From positions 1 through 42,240 of the forward strand of contig CAIYPG010000130.1 in assembly GCA_903928055.1 (NCBI GenBank): DNA of 42,240 nucleotides, given 5' to 3'. This document shows positions 14,991 to 23,888 of the stretch, one piece after another; position 1 is the first letter of the stretch, and every line of letters begins with the position of its first letter. The notes below the pieces were generated by a model that made no database searches, was not told where the DNA came from, and worked only from the letters and a program-made list of their open reading frames with translations. The DNA is from an uncultured beta proteobacterium. Lineage in GTDB: Bacteria; Pseudomonadota; Gammaproteobacteria; Burkholderiales; SG8-39. The position numbers and the translations under genes are program-made.

Positions 14991-15791
14991 ATGAACACCG
15001 CCACCCAGGAAGAGTGGATCGAGCCCTACAAGGGCTACCAGTACCAGCCCCGCCCGATGACCGTGGAGGCCGAAGAACAGAAGAAACTGCTCGAACTGTG
15101 CGCCATCGACCCGGCGGTATTCAAGGGGTGCATGGACCCGGCTGGTTTCATCAGCCTGGCGATCCAGGAAGGCGTGCGCAATCGCATCCACGCCAACGGC
15201 ACCGTTAACATGATCAACCGTGTGATCCAGCACCGGCAGATGAAGCTCGGCGAGCCGCTCACCGTCACCGGTGAAATCCTCAGTGTCGAGGAAGTGCCGC
15301 GCGGCCGGGTCGCCACCAGCGAGACCTGGTTCTCCGGCGCAGATGGCAAACCGGCGTTGACCTCGCGCCGTGCCTCGCTGCGCCCCGATGCCTCCAGGGT
15401 GGGTACGCGCGGCGCCGGTGAGAAACCGCAGGTCGTCATCGAGGACGTCACCCGGCTGAAGACCATCAAGAGCTACACGCTCACCCCGGAAGGCGTGAAG
15501 GCTTATACCGGTCCGCACAATCCCATCCACTTCGATCCCGAAGCAGCAAAGCGTGGCGGCTTCCGCGCCCCCATCATCGGCGGTGGCCAGGGGGTGCGCT
15601 TCCTGACCGCGGAAATCTGGAAACGCTTCAATCCGCAGGTGCTCGACATGGACATCTACTTCCGCCGCCCGATTTTCTGGGACGACAGCGTGACCGTGAT
15701 GGTCGACGAGCAGAACGGGGTATGGAAGGCGATCGGCCTCATCAGGGACGGCAAGGTGCACACCGAGGCAAGGATCAACCAGCTGGCCTGA
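14991..15791 (+). CDS. MaoC-like (hot-dog) enoyl-CoA hydratase/dehydratase
   Basis: 266 residues. The C-terminal half, YTLTPEGVKAYTGPHNPIHFDPEAAKRGGFRAPIIGGGQG, is the MaoC/R-hydratase signature; the conserved D of 'D.NPIH' is H here but N-P-I-H is kept (His as active-site residue). The N-terminal half (about 1-130) looks like a second degenerate hot-dog domain. It probably hydrates a 2-enoyl-CoA. Strong coupling with the CaiB gene (19 bp, SD GAGGAG). Its 3' end overlaps the convergent MgtA gene by 17 bp. Confidence 0.85.
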   Translation: MNTATQEEWIEPYKGYQYQPRPMTVEAEEQKKLLELCAIDPAVFKGCMDPAGFISLAIQEGVRNRIHANGTVNMINRVIQHRQMKLGEPLTVTGEILSVEEVPRGRVATSETWFSGADGKPALTSRRASLRPDASRVGTRGAGEKPQVVIEDVTRLKTIKSYTLTPEGVKAYTGPHNPIHFDPEAAKRGGFRAPIIGGGQGVRFLTAEIWKRFNPQVLDMDIYFRRPIFWDDSVTVMVDEQNGVWKAIGLIRDGKVHTEARINQLA

Positions 15792-18357
15792 TCTTCCCCG
15801 CCCGTTTTACCGCCCATCGATAGAACGCCTGCTTCGCCAGCTCGACGATGAAGAGGTAGACCAGCACCATGCCGCCCAGGATGAAATAGAACCGGGCGGG
15901 CGGCGGCACGAAGCCGAAATACGTGCCCACCGCCGTGAATGGCAGCGCAATCGCCACGGCAACAATGGCCAGCGACGTGGCGATCAGCGCCGGATGCGGC
16001 AGGCTTTTCAGGGGACTGCCGCGGGTGCGGATGATGAAGATCACCAGCACCTGCGTGCACAGCGACTCCACGAACCAGCCGGTCTGGAACAGCTTCTCGT
16101 CGGCCTGCAGCACCACCATCAGGATGTAGAAGGTCAGGAAATCGAACAGCGAGCTGATCGGCCCGATCACCAGCATGAAGTTGCGGATGAAATCCAGGTC
16201 GAGGATGCGCGGACGGCGGATGTCCGGGGCATCCACCTCGTCCAGCGGAATCGGCACCTCGGAAATGTCGTAGAGGATGTTGTTGAGCAGGATCTGCGTC
16301 GGCAGCATCGGCAGGAAGGGCAGGAACAGCGAGGCGCCGGCCATGCTGAACATGTTGCCGAAGTTCGAACTGGTTCCCATCATGATGTACTTCATGATGT
16401 TGCCGAAGGTGCGCCGCCCTTCCAGCACGCCGGCATGCAGCACATGCAGGTCCTGCTCCAGAAGGATCATGTCGGCCGCCTCCTTGGCCACGTCCACCGC
16501 CGAATCCACCGACAGGCCCACGTCCGCGGCGTGCAATGATGGCGCGTCGTTGATGCCATCGCCCAGATAGCCGACCACATGCCCGCGGGCCTTGAGCGCC
16601 CGGATCACCCGCTCCTTCTCGGCGGGATTAACGCGGCAGAACAGGTTCACCCCTTCCGCCCTGGCCTGCAGTGCCAGGTCATCCATCTGCGCGATGTCCT
16701 TCCCGGTAAGCAGTCCCGTCACCGGAATCTTCAACTGGGCGCAGACATGCCGGGTGACCAGATCGCTGTCACCGGTCACGATTTTGATCGCCACGCCAGC
16801 GCGATGCAGCGCGCCCAGCGCCGTGGCGGCACTTTGCTTGGGCGGATCAAGGAAGGCGGTAAAGCCGGCCAGCACCAACTCGGTTTCATCGCCCACCACG
16901 GCATGGGGATGGTCCATGGGCACCTTGCGCCAGGCAATGCCGAGGAGGCGCAGGCCATCCTCCTCGAGTGCGCGTGCCTTGCCGACCACTGCAGCCCTTG
17001 AGCTGGCGTCCAGCACGGACTGCGTTCCCGCTGATCCGGCTTCATATTGCGTGCACAGGCCGAGGATTTCGTCAGGAGCGCCCTTCACCACCAGCCAGCG
17101 CTCCGTGCCGTTGTCGATGAGCACGGAGACGCGCCGGCGCTCGAAGTCGAATGGAACTTCGTCGATCTTCTTCCAGTTCCCGGCGCCGACGGCCTTGTAC
17201 GCGAGGATGGCGTCGTCCAGCGGGCTTTTCAGGCCGGTCTCGAAATGGCTGTTGTACCAGGCCAGTTCCGTCACATGCTCGCTGGGCTGTCCTTCGGCAT
17301 CCACTGATTTCTCCAGCCGGATGGCGGCTTCGGTCAGCGTGCCGGTCTTGTCGGTGCACAGCACGTCCATGGAGCCCAGGTCCTGGATCGCCGACAGGCG
17401 CTTCACGATCATGTGTTTTTTCGCCATGCGCAGGGCGCCGCGCGACAGCGTCACTGAAATCACCATGGGCAGCAATTCCGGCGTCAGGCCCACGGCCAGC
17501 GCCACGGCAAACAGGAAAGAATCGAGCAGCGGCTTGTGGAAAAAGACATTCACCAACAGCACGAACATCACCATGAGCATGGTCAGGCGCATGATCATCA
17601 TGCCGAAGCGGCGTGTTCCAGCCTCGAATGAAGTCGGCTCCGACGGCCGCGAAATGCTGTCGGCGATTTCGCCGATGGCCGTATCGGCTCCGGTCCTCAC
17701 CACCAGCACGTGTGCGCTGCCGCTGATCACCGAGGTGCCCATGAATACGGCGTTGGTCGCTTCCTGCAGATCAGTCGCAGTGGCCGGCAGAACTCCCGGC
17801 CGCTTTTCCACCGGATAGGTCTCGCCGGTCAGCAGCACCTGCTTGACGAAAAAGTCGTTCGCTTCGAGCACCCGGCCATCTGCAGGGATCAGGTCACCCG
17901 CGGCCAGCACGGCGATGTCGCCGGGCACCACCTCTCCGACCGGAATGTCCAGTGGCTTGCCATCACGCAGCACCGTGGTGCGAAACGAGACCGACTGGCG
18001 CAGTTTTTCGGCAGCGGCATTGGCGCGGTATTCCTGGACGAAATCCAGCGTCACGCTGAGAAGGACAATGCAGCCGATGATCAGGAAGTTCGCGATCTCC
18101 CCGCTCAGCGCCGAGACAACGCTGGCAACAAGGAGAATGAGCACCAGCGGATTCCGGAAACGCAGCAGGTACTGCGACAGCAGGGATTGATGGTGCTGCT
18201 CACGGAACACGTTCGGACCGAAGCGCGCGAGCCGCTCGCGGGCATCGGCGGCTGACAGGCCTGCCGCCTCCGATGCGGCAGCGGCGCCGTCTGTCAGTGG
18301 TGCCAGCCACCAGGCCGGCGGCCTGGCATCATTCGCGGCCTTCAGGTCGGTATTCAT
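15775..18357 (-). CDS. mgtA: Magnesium-translocating P-type ATPase (MgtA/MgtB type)
   Basis: 860 residues, P3B ATPase. Visible in order: N-terminal cation-ATPase domain (LSAADARERLARFGPNVF), membrane pair, actuator loop LTGETYPVEK, MgtA-type GLTPELLPMVISVTLSRGALRMAKK, phosphorylation site CTDKTGTLTE with the catalytic Asp near residue 350, KGAPDEIL, hinge GDGINDAPSLHAADVGLSVD, then six C-terminal membrane segments. It imports Mg2+ across the inner membrane. It starts one base after the MFS stop, so the two share a transcript. No Mg-sensing leader is visible between them, unlike in enteric bacteria. Confidence 0.94.
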   Translation of the reverse strand: MNTDLKAANDARPPAWWLAPLTDGAAAASEAAGLSAADARERLARFGPNVFREQHHQSLLSQYLLRFRNPLVLILLVASVVSALSGEIANFLIIGCIVLLSVTLDFVQEYRANAAAEKLRQSVSFRTTVLRDGKPLDIPVGEVVPGDIAVLAAGDLIPADGRVLEANDFFVKQVLLTGETYPVEKRPGVLPATATDLQEATNAVFMGTSVISGSAHVLVVRTGADTAIGEIADSISRPSEPTSFEAGTRRFGMMIMRLTMLMVMFVLLVNVFFHKPLLDSFLFAVALAVGLTPELLPMVISVTLSRGALRMAKKHMIVKRLSAIQDLGSMDVLCTDKTGTLTEAAIRLEKSVDAEGQPSEHVTELAWYNSHFETGLKSPLDDAILAYKAVGAGNWKKIDEVPFDFERRRVSVLIDNGTERWLVVKGAPDEILGLCTQYEAGSAGTQSVLDASSRAAVVGKARALEEDGLRLLGIAWRKVPMDHPHAVVGDETELVLAGFTAFLDPPKQSAATALGALHRAGVAIKIVTGDSDLVTRHVCAQLKIPVTGLLTGKDIAQMDDLALQARAEGVNLFCRVNPAEKERVIRALKARGHVVGYLGDGINDAPSLHAADVGLSVDSAVDVAKEAADMILLEQDLHVLHAGVLEGRRTFGNIMKYIMMGTSSNFGNMFSMAGASLFLPFLPMLPTQILLNNILYDISEVPIPLDEVDAPDIRRPRILDLDFIRNFMLVIGPISSLFDFLTFYILMVVLQADEKLFQTGWFVESLCTQVLVIFIIRTRGSPLKSLPHPALIATSLAIVAVAIALPFTAVGTYFGFVPPPARFYFILGGMVLVYLFIVELAKQAFYRWAVKRAGKIRPAG

Positions 18358-18358
18358 T

Positions 18359-19636
18359 TCACGGGTTCTCCACAGGTTCTGCGCGCGGCGGCTTTGAACG
18401 CAGCCATGGCCGCGCAATGATTGACACGGCCATCACCGCCAGCACGCCATTGGCAAGCAAGGCATTCCGCGCACCAAGCACGCTGACGGTCACACCGGTC
18501 AGCAGCCCGCCAAGCGACATGCCGCCGCGCATGGCCAGCATGAACAGGCTGATGGTCTGGCCGCGCAACTGCGGCAGCGCCGCCGTCTGCAGCAAGGCAT
18601 TCGCCGAGGTATTGCAGACGATCATGGCCACGCCGGCCAGGACCAGCAGTGCCGGCAATCCCCACACCCATGGATTGATTGCGACCAGCACCGTGACCAG
18701 CCCCATGAGCGCGGCAAACCACAGTGTCATTCGCCTGCGGTCACGCGCCGGATCGACAAACAGAAGTCCCACGGCACCCAGCAGTCCGCCCACACCGAAC
18801 GCCCCCATGGCAAAACTGAAATGGCTGACATCGCCCTGCAGGACATTTTTCACCAGCACCGGAATGAACACGAGCATGGGCCCGCACAGGAAACTGGTCG
18901 CAAGCACCGTCACCAGCGCGCCGCGCAGATAAGCATCGCCGCCGATGTGCGCCACCCCGCCCAGCAGTTCATGGCTGCTGAAACTGCCGGCCGCCACGGT
19001 GGAAGCCCGCTTCGGCAATATCCACAGGGCGACAAAGATGAAGGGCACATAGGAGGCAGCATTGACCGCGAAGCATCCGGCCGCGCCCACACCGGCCATC
19101 AGCATGCCCGCCAGCGCCGGCCCGAGGATGCGCGACAGGTTGAACTGCGTGGAATTCAGCGCCAGGCCCGACGCAATCTCTTCACGCTTGACGATGGACG
19201 GCACGATGGTCTGGAACGAGGGCATGGACAGCGCATCGGTGATGCCCACCACCAGCGACAGGATGATGATCATCCAGGGCTGCACCGTGCCGGTGAGCAG
19301 CAGCACGACGATCAGGATGGGGCACAGCATCTGGACCGACTGGAAACCCGCGATCACTCTGCGGCGATCGGAGCGGTCGGCCAGAACCCCACCGGCGAAG
19401 GTCAGGCCCCACAACGGCGCGCTAAGCGCAAATGAGTTGAGTCCGATGACAAACGGCGAGGCCCCCAGGCTCAGCAGCAGCCACGGCTGGGCAATCTGCT
19501 GGGTCCAGGTCCCGATGTTGGAAAGCAGGCTTGCAAACCAGAATGTACCGAAGCGCCGCGTGAAAAGCAGCCGGAGCGACTTGTCGAAGGCGCTGTCAGT
19601 ATGGACGGGCATGCCGGCCTGCTTCGGCGCTGTCAT
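18359..19636 (-). CDS. MFS transporter, enterobactin-exporter (EntS)-like
   Basis: About 425 residues with twelve predicted membrane segments. FGTFWFASLLSNIGTWTQQIAQPWLLLSLG, AGGVLADRSDRRRVI (the MFS loop 2-3 motif) and LALNSTQFNLSRILGPALAGML are typical of the MFS_3/EntS group, which exports siderophores or drugs. The start is uncertain: ATG 19636 is kept, but ATG 19612 has a slightly better SD. It is followed directly by MgtA and lies 177 bp after rlmJ on the same strand. Substrate not identifiable. Confidence 0.88.
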   Translation of the reverse strand: MTAPKQAGMPVHTDSAFDKSLRLLFTRRFGTFWFASLLSNIGTWTQQIAQPWLLLSLGASPFVIGLNSFALSAPLWGLTFAGGVLADRSDRRRVIAGFQSVQMLCPILIVVLLLTGTVQPWMIIILSLVVGITDALSMPSFQTIVPSIVKREEIASGLALNSTQFNLSRILGPALAGMLMAGVGAAGCFAVNAASYVPFIFVALWILPKRASTVAAGSFSSHELLGGVAHIGGDAYLRGALVTVLATSFLCGPMLVFIPVLVKNVLQGDVSHFSFAMGAFGVGGLLGAVGLLFVDPARDRRRMTLWFAALMGLVTVLVAINPWVWGLPALLVLAGVAMIVCNTSANALLQTAALPQLRGQTISLFMLAMRGGMSLGGLLTGVTVSVLGARNALLANGVLAVMAVSIIARPWLRSKPPRAEPVENP

Positions 19637-19813
19637 GACCGGCCGGCGCGGGCGGCAACAGCCTGTTGGACGTGGCAATCCGTTTGCTCAAAATCTGCTT
19701 TGCCGGAGAAATGATGGATGGCCCACCGTCCATCCTGACGCCAAGCCTGATGAATATCAAGCTGGCCTGGCAACAGACTGGCAGGCCCCCTCCGGAACCC
19801 GCTCCAAAGCGGC

Positions 19814-20674
19814 TTACTTTCCTTCCGACTCCAGCACAAACGCCGCCGATTCATCCTGCGCCAGCACCTTTGTCAGCCCGGGCATGAGCTTGCGCAGCGT
19901 GCCGGCCAAGGTCCAGGGCGGGTTGATGATGTAGAGGCCGCTGCCGTGCAGGCCGAGGCCGCTCGGATCCTCGGCCTTGACGGTCAGCGCAACATGCAGC
20001 CAGTTCTGCACCGGGATGCGCTTCAGTGCATCGGGCAGGCGGCGTGACTCGGGACGCTGCACTTGTGGATACCACAGCATGTAGGTGCCGGTAGCAAAGC
20101 GCTCAAGGCCATCCTTCAATCCCTTGATGACGCGGCGGTAGTCTTCCTTGTCCTCGTAGGACGGATCGATCAGGATGAGGCCGCGCCTGGTGGTCGGCGG
20201 CAGTATCGTGTTCAGTCCGGCAAACCCGTCGCCTGATTGCACCAGGACGCGCGGCGCCTGGCCCTTGTAATACGCCTTCAGATGCGAGGCTTCGGTGGAA
20301 TGCAGCTCGAACAGGCGCATGCGGTCGCGCGGCCTGAGCAACTGCAGTGCGATCTGCGACGAACCGGGATATTTTTTCAGCACAGGCTTGGCGCCAGGCG
20401 CTGCAGGATTGAGCGCCACAACCTGATCAACGTAGTCGGCCACCGGCGGCGGCAGGTCACGGCGTCCCCACAGCCGCGAGATGCCGGACTCGAATTCTGC
20501 GTTCTTCTTCGCCCAGGGGCCGTCCAACGCATGTTCTGCCGCACCGGCATGCGTGTCGATGTACCAGAACGGCTTGTCCTTCTGCGCGAGATGGCGCAGC
20601 AGATACACCAGCACGAAATGCTTGAGGACGTCGGCATGGTTGCCGGCATGGAAGGTGTGGCGGTAGCTGAGCAT
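19814..20674 (-). CDS. rlmJ: 23S rRNA (adenine2030-N6)-methyltransferase RlmJ
   Basis: 286 residues, full length. The N-terminus MLSYRHTFHAGNHADVLKHFVL is diagnostic. Further landmarks are YIDTHAGAAEHALDG, LFELHSTEASHLK, and the catalytic N6-adenine motif DPSY in LILIDPSYEDKEDY, plus LYIINPPWTL near the end. It methylates A2030 of 23S rRNA using SAM. A -10 box TATAAT lies on the minus strand about 30 bases upstream and a Fur-box-like palindrome 75 bases upstream. First gene of the rlmJ-MFS-mgtA run. Confidence 0.97.
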   Translation of the reverse strand: MLSYRHTFHAGNHADVLKHFVLVYLLRHLAQKDKPFWYIDTHAGAAEHALDGPWAKKNAEFESGISRLWGRRDLPPPVADYVDQVVALNPAAPGAKPVLKKYPGSSQIALQLLRPRDRMRLFELHSTEASHLKAYYKGQAPRVLVQSGDGFAGLNTILPPTTRRGLILIDPSYEDKEDYRRVIKGLKDGLERFATGTYMLWYPQVQRPESRRLPDALKRIPVQNWLHVALTVKAEDPSGLGLHGSGLYIINPPWTLAGTLRKLMPGLTKVLAQDESAAFVLESEGK

Positions 20675-20704
20675 GCTGCGGGAAATCCTCGATCAGGATC
20701 GGGG

Positions 20705-20710
20705 ATTATA
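20705..20710 (-). promoter_or_regulatory. -10 box (TATAAT) of rlmJ
   Basis: A perfect TATAAT on the minus strand ends 31 bases before the rlmJ ATG. No good -35 hexamer is seen 16-18 bases upstream, so the promoter is likely but unproven. Confidence 0.5.
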
Positions 20711-20748
20711 GCGGTGGGCCGGATGCGGCCCGTTTCTATTCATACGCC

Positions 20749-20763
20749 AGATAATAATTATCT
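20749..20763. promoter_or_regulatory. Fur-box-like 7-1-7 palindrome
   Basis: AGATAAT-A-ATTATCT is a perfect 7-1-7 inverted repeat whose core GATAATnATTATC equals the classical Fur consensus half sites. It lies 75 bases upstream of rlmJ, itself followed by an EntS-like MFS gene. It is 39 bases upstream of the TATAAT box, so simple promoter blocking would need another promoter. Confidence 0.45.
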
Positions 20764-20881
20764 TAGATACTTGCTTGCAGAAATGATTAATAACCGCTTT
20801 TGATCATATTCAACATCACCCGAAACCACCTTCTGGAGGCAGCCCGCAGGACTTCTGCGATGCTGCCTGCAGAACGGCCCG

Positions 20882-21883
20882 CTACTCCGGCTTGGCGTTG
20901 CGGTCTTTCAGAATCTTCGCCCAGCGATCCGATTCGCTGCGCAGGAAAGTGCCGAAATCGGCTGAGGACGAACCCACCGCCTCCACGCCCATGGCAAACA
21001 GCTTCTCCTGGACATCGGGCTGGCGCAGCGCCCGGATGGTATCGGCATTCATCCTGCTGATCATCTCCGGCGGCGTCTTGACGTGCATCTCCAGTCCGTA
21101 CCAGCCCAGCAGTTCAAATCCGGGCACCGAATCGGCAATGGGCGGCGTGCCCGGCAGCAGCCGGGACGGCGTCTTGTAGGTGCTGCCCAATATCCGGATT
21201 TTTCCGCCGGGCAGATAGGTCTGGATCGTCGGACCGGCGGGGCAGTAGGCCGCGACCTGCTCGGCCACCACGGCGTTCATGGCCGCAGGCGACGTCGGAT
21301 GCGGCACATGGGTCATCTGCAGGCCGGTGACTTCATTGAAGGCCTCGAGGCACAGGTGGGAGGAGCCCCACTGGCCCGAGGACGAATACATCAGTTGCCC
21401 GGGGCGCGCCTTCACGTAGGCAATCCATTCCGGAATGGTCTTCACCGGGATCGACGAGCTGATCGCGATCGCAAAGGGCGTGCTGCCCACCATGCTCACC
21501 GGCGCGAACTCGGTGGCAAGCTGGTAGCGCTGGTACATGAGTGTGCCAATCAGCTGCGTCATCGCCATGAGGATCATGGAATGCCCGTCGGGTGGCGCCT
21601 TGGCGAGCGCCTCGGCACCGATGATGCCCGTGGCACCGGGACGGTTGTCGGCGAGCACCGGTTGCCCCCAGTACTCGGTGTACTTCACGCCCAGCAGCCG
21701 CGCCACGATGTCGGTGGGCGATCCCGCTCCGTTGGGAACGATGATGCGGACGGGCTTGGACGGATAGGCCTGGGCGAGGGCCTCATTCGCGGGAATCGCG
21801 AGCAGTGCACCCGCGCTGATACCCAATGTGCACAGCACGGCACGAACTCGACCGCTCCAGTGTGACTCGACTTGCCTTGTCAT
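20882..21883 (-). CDS. Tripartite tricarboxylate transporter (Bug/TctC) substrate-binding protein
   Basis: 333 residues; long signal peptide (CTLGISAGALLAIPANEALA-QAYPSKPVRIIVPNGAGSPTDIVARLL). ADNRPGATGIIGAEALAKAPPDGHSMIL, IPVKTIPEWIAYVKARPGQLMYSSSGQWGSSHLCLEAF and TPPIADSVPGFELLGW complete the Bug pattern. The usual 'PYKG' before the ligand loop is PHPTSP here, so ligand contact may differ. SD GAGGAG. It ends the LysR/monooxygenase run on the same strand and probably captures that pathway's substrate or a product (inference). Confidence 0.92.
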   Translation of the reverse strand: MTRQVESHWSGRVRAVLCTLGISAGALLAIPANEALAQAYPSKPVRIIVPNGAGSPTDIVARLLGVKYTEYWGQPVLADNRPGATGIIGAEALAKAPPDGHSMILMAMTQLIGTLMYQRYQLATEFAPVSMVGSTPFAIAISSSIPVKTIPEWIAYVKARPGQLMYSSSGQWGSSHLCLEAFNEVTGLQMTHVPHPTSPAAMNAVVAEQVAAYCPAGPTIQTYLPGGKIRILGSTYKTPSRLLPGTPPIADSVPGFELLGWYGLEMHVKTPPEMISRMNADTIRALRQPDVQEKLFAMGVEAVGSSSADFGTFLRSESDRWAKILKDRNAKPE

Positions 21884-22052
21884 CGCTGCTTCTCCTCAGG
21901 TTGGCACCGCTTCATCCGGCTCTGCGGCCGATTTGCGGCAATGGTGATCAGGCTTGCGTTACGACTCTCCCGCATGTGCACTGTGTTGCTTCAATCTTTC
22001 CGATCCTGCAGCCGCTACCGCCCGGGCAATATCGACGATTGCCCGACGTTAA

Positions 22053-22925
22053 TCAGACGCGCGTGATCTCCACCAGGAAATCGATCATGGCGCGTGTTTT
22101 CTTCGGAATGAACTTGGTCGGCGGATACACCACATACATGGATCGGCCGGGCGCGCGGTTGCGGCGCAGGATTTCCACCAGCCTGCCCGCCGCGAGGTCC
22201 TGCTGGAACAGCCACCAGTTGACCTGGGCAATGCCCAACCCCAGCAGGGTTGCCTCGCGCAGCGAGTCGCCGCTGCGCACCATCAGGTTGCCCTTGACCG
22301 CCACTTCCACGCGGTGGCCGTCTTCCTTGAATTGCCACAGCGCCGGCCTCGACACGATGCAGTTGTGCGACATCAGGTCGTCCACGCGCTGCGGCGTGCC
22401 GTGTTTTTTCAGGTACTCCGGCGTGGCGCAGCACACCAGCGGCCCCTTGGTGAGCAGGCGGCTGGCAAAGCGCGAATCCGTCATCTCGCCCACCACCACG
22501 GCAAGGTTGATGCCCGAGGCGATCAGGTCCGAATAGCGCTCCCCGAGCGTGATGTCTAGCTCGATGTCCGGATAGCGGGCGTAGAACTTGTGCAGGTGCG
22601 GCAGCAGGCCGACGCGCGCAAAAAATGCGGGGCACAGCAGGGAAACCTTGCCACGCAACTGGTCCTGCGACTGGCGCAGCGCGTACTCCGCGTCGTCCAT
22701 CTCGCTGAAGATCCGGCGGCAGCTTGCGTAGTAGTCGCGGCCGAATTCGGTGATGTTGATGCGCCGTGTGGTGCGCGTGAGGAGTTGCGTGCCCAAGTCC
22801 GCCTCGAGGCGCGCAATGTGCTTGGTCACCGCCGAAACCGACACGCCCATGCGCTTGGCCGCGCCGGTGAAGCCGCCGTTTTCCACGACCTGGACAAAGG
22901 CCTGCATGCCGAGCAGCTTGTTCAT
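22053..22925 (-). CDS. LysR family transcriptional regulator
   Basis: 290 residues. Winged helix at 1-60 (MQAFVQVVENGGFTGAAKRMGVSVSAVTKHIARLEADLGTQLLTRTTRRINITEFG), then a type-2 periplasmic-binding-like effector domain (about 90-290). The CrgA/AaeR-type sequence places it in the large beta/gammaproteobacterial group with single-copy local targets. It lies inside the catabolic run on the same strand, between the hydrolase and the Bug gene, not divergent as usual, so it may be co-transcribed or have its own promoter in the 88-bp gap. Effector unknown; likely target is this cluster. Confidence 0.93.
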   Translation of the reverse strand: MNKLLGMQAFVQVVENGGFTGAAKRMGVSVSAVTKHIARLEADLGTQLLTRTTRRINITEFGRDYYASCRRIFSEMDDAEYALRQSQDQLRGKVSLLCPAFFARVGLLPHLHKFYARYPDIELDITLGERYSDLIASGINLAVVVGEMTDSRFASRLLTKGPLVCCATPEYLKKHGTPQRVDDLMSHNCIVSRPALWQFKEDGHRVEVAVKGNLMVRSGDSLREATLLGLGIAQVNWWLFQQDLAAGRLVEILRRNRAPGRSMYVVYPPTKFIPKKTRAMIDFLVEITRV

Positions 22926-23013
22926 CCGCTTTCATCTCCGCCTGGTGAGCAATGTGCCGGCGCATGCTGCACTTCCCGTCCGCATGAGTCAAACCCCCGT
23001 CCGGCAGCCGGGT

Positions 23014-23826
23014 TCAGCGCCTGCCGGACGACGAACAGAACTCGGCGAGCGTCGCGGCGAATGCTTCGGGCTCGTCCAGCATGGGAAAGTGCCCGCAATT
23101 GTCCACGGTCTTGATGGCAATCCCCGGAACGGCCCTGGCGTAGCGGTCCTTCATGGCAATCGTCGGCCCCTTGGCGCCGTACAGGATAATCGCCGGGCAG
23201 CGGATGTTCTTCACATTGCCCTCGGTGTCGAACTGGCGCATGGCCCACATCACGCTCACCATGAGCTTGCCGCCGGCCTTGTTGCGATCAATGTTCCAGC
23301 GCGCGAGCACCGCATCGTTCACGGTGTTGATGCGCTGTTGCACTTCTTCGGCCGACTGCGTGGGAATACCGAAATTGGCCTCGGTATTCCCCCAGCGGGC
23401 GCCCCATTCGTCGAAGGTGCGCATCGGCGTCTCCACGATCACCGTGGACAGCGTGCGCGTGTGGTAAAGGCTGGCAAAGCCCACGCTGATGCTGCCGCCG
23501 CAGGAGCAGCCGGAGATGTGCGCCGCCTTGATGCAAAGCGCATCCATGAAGGCGGCCAGCGCCGCGCAGTAATCCTCGATCGTGTAATGCCGTGGCAGCG
23601 GATCGGAGTCGCCATGGCCTGGCATTTCCCATGCAATGACACGGAATTTCTTCGACAGCGTCGCCAGCGTGCCTGCGTACTGGTAGGCCGAGCCGCCGTT
23701 CGTGTGGATCAGGATCAGGGTTTCGGCGCCGTTCCCGACCGGACCGGCCTCGTGATAATGCATGCGTCCATGGCCATTGGTCTGGATGAACCCCTCCTTG
23801 AATGCCGCCGACTGCGGGTTTGCCAT
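23014..23826 (-). CDS. Alpha/beta hydrolase
   Basis: 270 residues. Oxyanion region LILIHTNGGSAYQYAG, then the nucleophile elbow SGCSCGGS (Ser flanked by two Cys, G-x-S-x-G), a cap region around DEWGARWGNTEANFG, and the catalytic His in NCGHFPMLDEP. The usual acid after strand 7 ('G..D') reads LYGAKGPT, so the acid is either moved or missing. SD GGAGGAG before the ATG. It is a candidate ring-fission or ester-product hydrolase for the flavin monooxygenase encoded upstream. Exact substrate unknown. Confidence 0.88.
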   Translation of the reverse strand: MANPQSAAFKEGFIQTNGHGRMHYHEAGPVGNGAETLILIHTNGGSAYQYAGTLATLSKKFRVIAWEMPGHGDSDPLPRHYTIEDYCAALAAFMDALCIKAAHISGCSCGGSISVGFASLYHTRTLSTVIVETPMRTFDEWGARWGNTEANFGIPTQSAEEVQQRINTVNDAVLARWNIDRNKAGGKLMVSVMWAMRQFDTEGNVKNIRCPAIILYGAKGPTIAMKDRYARAVPGIAIKTVDNCGHFPMLDEPEAFAATLAEFCSSSGRR

Positions 23827-23888
23827 TTTTTCTCCTCCGTTTTCTTATGATGACTTCGTTGTTATTGTTGTTGCGACTTTGCCCTGTT

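Noticed and set aside
23500..23530. Cys nucleophile in the hydrolase elbow (GCSCG)
   Set aside because: The serine occupies the x-S-x position, so a normal Ser nucleophile is simpler.
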